A stretch of DNA of 64,000 bases from Dama dama (taxonomy: Eukaryota > Chordata > Mammalia > Artiodactyla > Cervidae), in assembly GCF_033118175.1 (NCBI RefSeq), contig NC_083694.1:37471608-37535607 (forward strand), read 5' to 3'. The notes beneath the pieces were generated by a model that saw nothing but the letters and a program-made list of their open reading frames with translations, did no database searches and was not told where the DNA came from. A program made the translations under genes and the position numbers. Numbering within the stretch: position 1 is the stretch's first letter; each line of letters begins with the position of its first letter. Positions 56,347 to 64,000 of the stretch are shown here, one piece after another.

Positions 56347-56632
56347 ATTATTTCTATACTTACTTTTGGTTGTGCTGGGTCTTTGTTGCTGCACCTGGGC
56401 TTTCTCTAGTTGCAGCAAGTGAGGGCTACTCTCTAGCTGCAGTGTGCAGGCTACGCATTGTGGTGGCTTCTCTTGTTGCAGAGCACAGGTTGTAGGCGCA
56501 CGGGTTTCAGTAGCTGTCGCACACAAGATTTAGTTGCTTAGATGCATGTGGAATCTTCCTGGACCAGGCATCGAACCTGTGTCCCCGCATTGGCAGGCAA
56601 GTTCTTATCCTCTGTACCACCAGGAAAATCCG
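56347..56632 (-). mobile_element. Longer CHR-type SINE (CHRL-like)
   Basis: Antisense order: GGGTCTTTGTTGCTGCACC, GGGCTTTCTCTAGTTGCAGC, GGTGGCTTCTCTTGTTGCAG, GAATCTTCCTGGACCAGGC, CATCGAACCTGTGTCCCC. Confidence 0.85.
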
Positions 56633-56935
56633 GGTTACATTTTTGAGGGAATATTGGTTGTTGAGGGTGTGGCAACTCAGATTTTTGTGAGTCTCCATTG
56701 CATTGGTTCTGGGGTCAGAGTTGTTGATGTGCGGACTTACACTAGGGCTTCTAGGTAGAGGTCCTTGTTATGAGGGATCTGTAATCCAGGAGTTGTACCC
56801 AGTGCAAGGAATCCATGCTGATCATTTTTCACCTGAATCCCTTCAAATGTAGCATCCATCCTATGGGATTTCTGCAAGCTCAGACAGGGACTGGGAGAGA
56901 AGCAGGGCTCTATCTAACTTATTTCTGAGTACTCT

Positions 56936-57515
56936 AAAATCACTGTGGATGGTGACTGCAGCCATGAAATTAAAAGATGCTTGCTCCTTGGAAGGAAAGT
57001 TATGACCAACCTAGACAGCATAGTAAAAAGCAGAGACAATACTTTGCCAACAAAGGTCCATCTGGTCAAGGCTATGATTTTTCCAGTAGTCATGTATGGA
57101 TGTGAGAGTGGGACTATAAAGAAAGCTGAGTGCTGAAGAATTGATGCTTTTGAACTGTGGTGTTGGAGAAGATTCTTGAGAGTCCCTTGGACTGCAAGGA
57201 GATCCAACCAGTATATCCTAAAGGAGATTAGTCCTGGGTGTTCATTGGAGGGACTGATGTTGAAGCTGAAACTCCAATACTTTGGCCACCTGATGTGGAG
57301 AGCTGACTCGTTTGAAAAGACCCTGATGCTGGGAAAGATTGAGGGCAAGAGGAGAAGGGGACGACAGAGGATGAGATGGTTGGATGACATCACTGACACA
57401 ATGGACATGGGTTTGGGTGGATTCCGGGAGTTGGTGATAGACAGGGAGGCCTAGCGTGCTGTGGTTCATGGGGTCTCAAAGAGTTGGACACAACTGAGCG
57501 ACTGAACTGAACTAG
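56936..57515 (+). mobile_element. BovB 3' fragment
   Basis: GGTGACTGCAGCCATGAAATT to GACACAACTGAGCGACTGAAC. The reading frame of the C-terminal ORF2 part is broken (for example after KKAEC at 57136); segment 57176-57454 keeps QYFGHLMWRA and QRMRWLDDI. Confidence 0.94.
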
Positions 57516-57904
57516 GAAGTAAATGGAGGAACAAAGTTGAAGATAGAGAATGGAAGCTTTTTGGAGCATTGTATGTTGAGATAAAAGTTTAAAGAGACCG
57601 AATGAATATCAGGTACAAGGTCAGAGCCCAATGTGGGGCCAGAAGTCACTTCCAAATTTGCCAAACCAAGGAGATGAAATGAGATCAGTAAGTCACATGT
57701 ATTCCAGAAAAAAGAGAGAATGGTAAGATATGAAGTGGGTAGAAAATGAGGTCTAGTTATCAATATTAGGGTAAAAGAAAAAGGAATTTGGTTATGTGCC
57801 ATATAGCATATGATTGGTGTGGTATTAATAGTATGACTCCCCTTTTAAAAATAGAAGTAGTATAAATAAAAAATAAGCCAAAATATTGTTGCATCAGAGA
57901 ATTA

Positions 57905-58040
57905 ACTCTTGGCAACTTCTAGCTAGCATGGTGATCTTGAACAACCACTTAAAGTCTATGGCACTGTATGTTTTTATCTGTAAAAATTAAGCAATTGGGT
58001 CAAGTGATCTCTTGAAGTTTCTAGTAGCTCTGTGATTCTA
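57905..58040 (+). repeat. MIR fragment
   Basis: TTTTATCTGTAAAAATTAAG and AGTGATCTCTTGAAGTTTC, TAGCTCTGTGATTCTAC fit the end of a MIR. Confidence 0.6.
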
Positions 58041-60234
58041 CAGCATTTATTCTTTCATCTTTCAGACCCCTGCCATCTTCCCCCAACCCCCTCTAGGGTC
58101 CCATATCACACTGAAGGGGTCAGTGGCTTTCATGCAAGGCCAGCCTTAAAGATTTGTTTTCTTTCTAGCATTTAGAATTGAAGTAACTGCAGACATTTGG
58201 AGAGGCATAGCTCATATCCTACTGAAATTTAAATGAATGACCTAACTTCTCTAGAAGGTAAGATGACTGCATTGTTTATATTTTGTTGTTTGTTACCAGG
58301 CAATCAGTATGGACTTCATTGAAATATCATGTGTCAATTGTATTTCATGCTTTAATCACACTGGCAGAGAAAAGAGTGTAGTTGCTGCTTTGGAGAATGG
58401 AGGAAGCCGGAAAGAAGGTAGAGTGAAGACACAAGATGACAGTGGGATGAAATCCAGGGAAGAGAGAAGGTCATAGAGCTGAGAAGGAATTGACTTTTCT
58501 TCATATTAAGGGTGGCAGAGGGGAAGAATTCAGCTGATCACTACACAGGGGCATCTGGATCCAGGAATAACAAACCATATGGTGTCCAACTCCTTCAAAA
58601 TGGTGAGTTTCATAAGCATTCTAATTTATCCAATGTGGACATCGCATAGTCAGAAGATGTATTCTGTGAACATTTCTTGATGGAAACAGGCCAATCAAAG
58701 TGAAGTATTCCAAAATAGTCTTTGAAAGGACCATGTACCTTTATTTGAGAAACTGAGCTGAGAGAATTTGGATGAGGTGTTATATATATTTTTTGTTTTT
58801 CTTTTGAAATATGAGAGTTGGCTTGGACTACACAAACTGTTTTCTTCTCATTCCTATATTACCACACATTTAAAAAGTGTCAACAAGCTGCTGTTTTTCT
58901 CTGACTGGCTTATTACAGGAACAATATCCTACAGGAAGGGGAGCAGAGTCATAGGCAAACTTAAAATTTTACTTATGGCCATGTTGTCTCTTAATGCCGA
59001 TTTCACAATAGATTTTTCTCTATATGACATACACATCCCTTCCCCACTTCAGTACTTGATAGTAACTCACTGCTTATAAGGAGATTAAGGATTTGCTCTC
59101 TTCTCATCCCTTTATCTCATCCCCTTCCTTCTAACAAGCTGAATTGTATGTGAAGGTTATCAGAGGGATTCTTGGTTCACCTTAATTTGCCATCTCCAAA
59201 TCATAACTTATTTTTAAAAAAATTAGATCCCCAACTTCATAAACATTGCAGCAAATAGCTATCAGTGCTACCTTTAAACACATCCTGGAAGCAAGTAACA
59301 TCTGAGCAGTTCCTTTTGACTCCAAATTATTAGATTCTGTGATCCTTTTGTGATTTTAATTGGAAATGGGGGTGAAATACTGATAGGTGACTATAATCTA
59401 CAGGGGTAAAGAAATTAGAAAAAAGATGTGATGTGGGCATAACAGCCTTGAAAAATGCATTGATATATCTTTAAGAGAACATATTTTTTAGGGTGTAGTT
59501 TGAGTTGAATCTTTCATAATCTGGCTATCTTCTGTATAATTTTTCCTATTTTCCCTCTAATCAGCACTACATTTAGTAAATTTACTAAATTTAATATTCA
59601 GTGATGCTTTCCTTCATTAAAACAACCAGAAGAATTTTTTTTTTCATCTGGATATCATTAAACATGGAAGAAATTAGGGACAATTAAACAAGAAATGATT
59701 TTGAGCCAAGTTTGACATTATAAAAAAAAGCCTTCAGAGAGCTTAATTTAACTTGCACATGACCCACCTGAGAGCAGGAAGATTATTTAATTCCAGACAA
59801 ATTTAGTACAATTCTAGAAGTATATGATCTAAATTTCACGCTGTATAAACACTTTTTTCACTTAAGAATTGATACAAGTTACTTCCTGATTGGTACACTG
59901 GGTTAGAAATTAAAAGATCTGAAATTTGAATAAATAAGACAGATAAAGACAATGAAGTATGAGGAACTATTAAAAGAAAGTTTTGCAGATAACTGCTTCT
60001 TATCTTTAATTCAACTTTTTAGAAACCATTGCTGTTTTTAAAGTTTGAAAAATTCCTTCTGCTACATCACTCCCTCTTCTACTCTTTCTCTTCCTTTTCT
60101 TGTGCCTGTACATGAAATTATTCAGTCACAACTTGACCAGTAGTCTGCTTACATTTGTTTGGACACAAAGGAATTGCGTTCTCATGTGTGAAAACCAGTC
60201 CCAGTTCAGCGGGAAGGGAATTCAGTTTGGATCT

Positions 60235-60410
60235 CAAGACCCCAGAGGAAGTTCTGGATTTTCCTTTTACAAGTTGTGTGACTTTAGGTGAATCATCTAA
60301 CCTTTTGAACTTCATTTTATCATTTGAAAAATCAAGACAATAAAACTTATTCTATGAAGTTCTTATGAGGATTATGTAAGATATTTATGAATAATACTTT
60401 ACCCAGTAGA
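60235..60410 (+). repeat. MIR element
   Basis: GTTGTGTGACTTTAGGTGAA, CTAACCTTTTGAACTTCATT and TATGAGGATTATGTAAGAT follow MIR order. Confidence 0.72.
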
Positions 60411-61254
60411 TTGCTACTCAGTTTGTAATTAAGGAATTAATCAGATTTAGAAACTGAAACAGACATGTGGTAATTCATCTGAGGGTCTTCTAATGCAGAA
60501 CTCACACATTTTCCTGAAAGGCCTTGGATTACATCACGTGGCAAAGTTCCTTTTTGTGTAAATGCTACCTGTGGGTGTAATCACTTGTTAGCATCTGGTT
60601 ACTTTGTTACTATTTTCTGGTTAATTCTGAGAGGGAAATAGTTTCTGTCCTGGCAGCATTTTTCTTTTATTTTGGTGCTTTTTGTCAGATACCTGTGAGA
60701 TACTTTTCCCCCTAAGTGCTGACCTTTATGTTAATGTGGGATGAGATATTACAGCAAGATAAGAGCTCCACAAGGTGTAAATAAATGTCACTTTTCAAAT
60801 AGAAACCAACATATGTGCTAGAAAAGAAAACCGAGATTTTTAGCTGGCCCTGTCTTAGAAACAGTAGGCTTTCTAATAGAAGAGGCTTCACATAAGGATC
60901 TGTAGGTGATGCAGAATAAAACTTAAACTACTGAAAAACCTAACAAAGCAATATTTCCCAAGATTATACACTATCTGCAGAAGATAATAGAAACCACTAA
61001 ATTTATCACTCCATTTCATTCCTCAGGACCTCAGATGTCAGGAAAAAGATCAAGATCATTAACTCAGATGGTCCTTCTATTAGTCATGTGTGAGCTCTAG
61101 GACCAGCTAATTGTTACCAAAGAAACTTTGCCCAAGTTGGGATGAGTCAAGCTATTTTCCCTAAAGTCAAACATCTTAAAGATGGATTTGCTAATAAGTT
61201 CTTTATTAGGTTGCTTTCACTGTAAGTTTATTTTTAAATGATAATACCCTTGAG

Positions 61255-61926
61255 TTGGCTTTAAGTAGCTCCTACTATGCTGGGCTGGATGAATCACATG
61301 CTGGAATCAAGATTCCTGAGAGAAATAACAACAACCTCAGATATGCAAATGATGCCACTCTAATGGCAGAAACCAAGGAGGAACTAAAGAGCTTCTTAAT
61401 GAGGGTGAAAGAGGAGAGTGAAAAAGCTGGCTTAAAACTCAACATTCAAAAAACTAAGATCATGGCACCCAGTCCCATCATTTCCTAGGAAATAGAAGGG
61501 GAAAAAGTGGAAGCACTGTCAGATTTTATTTTCCTGAGCTCCAAAATCACTGCAGATTGTAGTGACTGTAGTGATTGTAATGAATGTAGCCATGAAATTA
61601 AAAGATACTTACCCCTTGGAAGAAAAGCTATGACAAACCTAGACAGTGTATTAAAAAGCAGAGACATTACTTTGCTGACAAAGGTTCATCTAGTCAAAGC
61701 CATGGATTTGCCAACAGTCTGCATGGGTATGAGAAATGGACCACAAAGAAGGCTGAGCGCTGAAGACTTGATACCTTTCCAACCGTGGTGTTGGAGAAGA
61801 CTCTTGAGAGTCCCTTGGACAGCAAGGAGATCAAACCAGTCAACCCTAAAGGAAATCAATCCTGAATATTCATTGGAAGGACTAATGCTGAAGCTGAAGC
61901 TCCAATACTTGGGCCACCTGATGTGA
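61255..61926 (+). pseudogene. BovB ORF2 fragment, mutated catalytic motif
   Basis: First segment (61255-61488) holds RYANDATLMAET where BovB normally has YADDT: the first aspartate is N (61348-61350). It stops at TAG 61486-61488, where the family usually has a tryptophan codon. The next segment (61507-61926) includes a cysteine-rich expansion before HEIKRYLPLGRK. Dead twice over, and 5'-truncated. The opening residues before 61282 are not BovB. Confidence 0.85.
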
Positions 61927-62142
61927 AGAGCCAACTCATTGGAAAAGATCCTGATGCTGGGGAAATTTGAGAGTGGGAGTCAAAGGGGGCAACAGAGGAT
62001 GAGATGGTTAGATAGTATCACTAACTCAGTGGACATGACTGTGAGTCAACTCTAGGAGATAGTGGAGGACACAGGAGCCTGGCGTGCTGTGGTCCATGGG
62101 ATCACAAAGAGTTGGACCCCACTTAGTGAATGAACAACAACA
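61282..62142 (+). mobile_element. BovB LINE, 5'-truncated
   Basis: Starts just upstream of the catalytic block and runs to the 3' end (GATCACAAAGAGTTGGACC). It carries a 9-base tandem expansion at 61558-61593, and its catalytic motif is changed. Confidence 0.93.
61558..61593 (+). repeat. 9-base tandem repeat inside BovB
   Basis: TGTAGTGAC, TGTAGTGAT, TGTAATGAA and TGTAGCCAT in tandem, where the other BovB copies here have a single GGTGACTGCAGCCAT. Confidence 0.85.
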
Positions 62143-62997
62143 ACAAATAATTCCTTGGTCTTGATTTTGGCTTTTCTTACCATAAAAAACTGAGTCTGAG
62201 AATGGGCAGATTTCTGTTCATGAGTCATAAAACAGCATTGAGTATTTCTATCACCATTGAAGACATTTTGGCTTTGAGAGAAGACTTGTTTCAATTCTAG
62301 TGAAGTTTTCTTGATAACCTTTTAACTCATGCTAGGACTTCTTTGACAAATATGGGCACAAATCTGGATTCTTGACTTTGCCCTTGTCTCTTATCCCTGA
62401 GCTAATTTTTTAGAGCAAACAAGTGCTACCTAGAGGTGTGTGTGGGGTGGGAGGGTAGGGGGGTTGAGAGAAAGAGGTATGATCCTGAGTTGCATTCCAT
62501 GTATTCTAAGAAAGTCCTCAGGGAAGATCAGCCCCTTTGCTCACACTGATAACCCATTTGTTAGCACCTTTTAAAATGGACTTTTCTCCTTTTCTTGTGT
62601 TTATTTTCCTCACTTTCTCTGAGATCATTTATCAAATAAACCACTTGTACCCAAGTGCTTCTGCTTTTGAGTAACCCAAACTAAGACAGAACCATTAAAA
62701 AAAAAAAAAAAGCTCCTTTTGACATGAAAATCTAATGCAAAAATGTGTTCATACTATTTGAAAACAAAGAAAATCCATATCTTTGTAAAAGGAGAAACCA
62801 TAAATAACCTAAACCCAAATTAAAAAAAAAACCTAGGTAGTTGTCAAATCACACACACACACACACACCACATACAGACACACATATCCCACACTCAGAT
62901 TGACCTAAAAAGTGGAAAACAACTTGAGTTAAAAAAAGGGACATACAAAAATAAAAAGCCAGAAAATAGAAAAAGTAAGATGGGAGATGGTAAATTA
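62143..62997. other. Unassigned sequence with CA microsatellite
   Basis: A (CA)n tract with minor breaks lies at 62850-62886, and A runs at 62697-62711 and 62822-62831. No gene. Confidence 0.45.
62850..62886. repeat. CA microsatellite
   Basis: About nine pure CA units, then CA-like sequence with interruptions. Confidence 0.9.
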
Positions 62998-63009
62998 GAA
63001 ATTATTGTG

Positions 63010-63230
63010 CTCGCATGTAGGCTAAGTCACTTCGGTTGTGCCCAACTGTTTGTGACCCTATGGACTGTAGCTCACCAGGCTCCTCTCCATGGGGTTCTTC
63101 AGGCAAGAATACTGGAGTGGGTAACCATTCCTTTCTTCAGGGAAATCTCCTGATATAGGGATAGAACCTGCCTTTTTTACATTTCCTGCATTGGCAGGCA
63201 GGCTTTTTTACCATTAGTGCCACCTGGGAA
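63010..63230 (-). mobile_element. Bov-tA type SINE with target-site duplication
   Basis: Antisense order CACTTCGGTTGTGCCCAAC to AGTGCCACCTGGGAA. Flanked by exact GAAATTATTGTG at 62998-63009 and 63231-63242. Confidence 0.94.
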
Positions 63231-63257
63231 GAAATTATTGTGAAAACAGTCAAGAAT

Positions 63258-63388
63258 CAGTTCAGTTCAGCTGCTTAGTCTTGTCCGACTCTTTGCAACC
63301 CCATGGACTGCAGCACGCCAGCCTTCTCTGTCCATTACCAACTCCCAGAGCTTACTGAAACTCATGTCCACTGAGTTGGTGAATTCTT
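63258..63388 (-). mobile_element. BovB 3' fragment with target-site duplication
   Basis: Antisense from CAGTTCAGTTCAGCTGC to CCACTGAGTTGGTGAATTC. Flanked by exact CAGTCAAGAAT at 63247-63257 and 63389-63399. Confidence 0.93.
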
Positions 63389-63399
63389 CAGTCAAGAAT

Positions 63400-63715
63400 A
63401 GAACTGAAGAAAAGAAGTAAGATGCATTAGGATCTGGGGAGATTGATACAATGAGAATGAACACAATTTTATATACCTATATATAACATAATTATACTTT
63501 GCAATGTGTAATGACATGATGTATGTACTTTGTAAACTGTTAAATACTGAAATTCATACTCAAAGCATTATTATCAACAGGGTGCATAGAAGAATGGTTG
63601 TCAATGAAGTAGATGACCATGGAGGAATAATACTGCACTAGAAGCCCTCTGTGTTTTTTTATCCTAGTTTACCTAAATTTTCTGACATTTGGCAAGTTAG
63701 TTTCTCTGGATGTAT
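63400..63715. other. Unassigned AT-rich sequence
   Basis: No gene or repeat recognised. Confidence 0.4.
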
Positions 63716-64000
63716 GTTTCTTGCCCTTGGAAGAAATGCAATGACAAATCTAGACAGCATATTAAAAAGCAGAGACATTACTTTGCATACAAAGTTCTGT
63801 CTAGTCAAAGCTATGGTTTTTCCAGTAGTCATGTATGGGTGTGAGATCTGGACAATAAAAGAGGCTGAGCACCAAAGAATTGATGCCTTTGAACTGTGGT
63901 GCTGGAGAAGACTCTTGAGAGTCCCTTGGACAGCAAGGGGATCAAGCCAAGCAATCCAAAGGGAAATCAACCCTGAATATTCATTGGAAGGACTGATGCT
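63716..64000 (+). mobile_element. BovB fragment, runs off the window
   Basis: TTGCCCTTGGAAGAAATGC, GTAGTCATGTATGGGTGTGAG and TTCATTGGAAGGACTGATGCT match the ORF2 C-terminal part of BovB. The 3' end lies beyond the window. Confidence 0.92.

Larger units (their letters stand above)
57516..61281. other. Long mostly unassigned stretch with two MIRs
   Basis: 3.8 kb without young repeats. MIR remnants lie at 57905-58040 and 60235-60410. Frames such as 58768-59079 (103 codons) are not recognised. No RNA gene. Confidence 0.4.

Overview
The window is repeat-rich, mostly non-coding nuclear DNA from a ruminant, most likely a bovid. The sequence shows many SINEs with a tRNA-like head and a BovA tail (Bov-tA / Bov-A type), older CHR-type cetartiodactyl SINEs, several 5'-truncated BovB (RTE) LINE fragments, and LINE-1 copies whose 3' ends resemble the bovine L1-BT family. 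No bacterial, phage or CRISPR features were seen, and no tRNA or rRNA gene. The species cannot be settled from this sequence alone.

Region by region. 1-5.3 kb holds MIR remnants, a 3' piece of young L1 on the plus strand (1389-2020), an older L1 3' end split by a SINE (2350-2790) and plain sequence. 5.3-22 kb is one old minus-strand L1 carrying a stack of later insertions: a second L1 (5.93-8.67 kb), five Bov-tA type SINEs, an MER5A-like and an MER20-like DNA transposon, a 0.3 kb L1 fragment and, at 12100-19578, a full-length young L1 bounded by a 15-bp target-site duplication. That L1 has a 2.3 kb CpG-rich 5' UTR, an intact ORF1 (308 residues) and an ORF2 with an intact endonuclease domain but several later breaks.

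22.1-25.1 kb carries few young repeats. It holds two CTCF-like motifs and, at 23424-23776 on the minus strand, the only open frame in the window that looks like a host exon; its product is not recognised. 25-35 kb is mainly plain sequence with three 5'-truncated L1 3' ends, all on the minus strand, and scattered SINEs. 35-42 kb has an old L1, an MLT1-type LTR, an L2-like region and a dimeric SINE. 42-64 kb is dominated by BovB fragments (42.1, 49.0, 54.7, 56.9, 61.3, 63.3 and 63.7 kb, the last running off the end) with further SINEs and ancient mammal-wide repeats.

Apart from the candidate exon, every protein-coding signal belongs to retrotransposons. ORF1 and ORF2 of the L1 would together form the L1 ribonucleoprotein, but this ORF2 is broken, so the copy should not move itself. 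BovB and the BovA SINEs share a 3' end, which by established knowledge is how BovB machinery mobilises the SINEs. Repeat families are assigned from memory of their consensus sequences, without a database search, so subfamily names are provisional.
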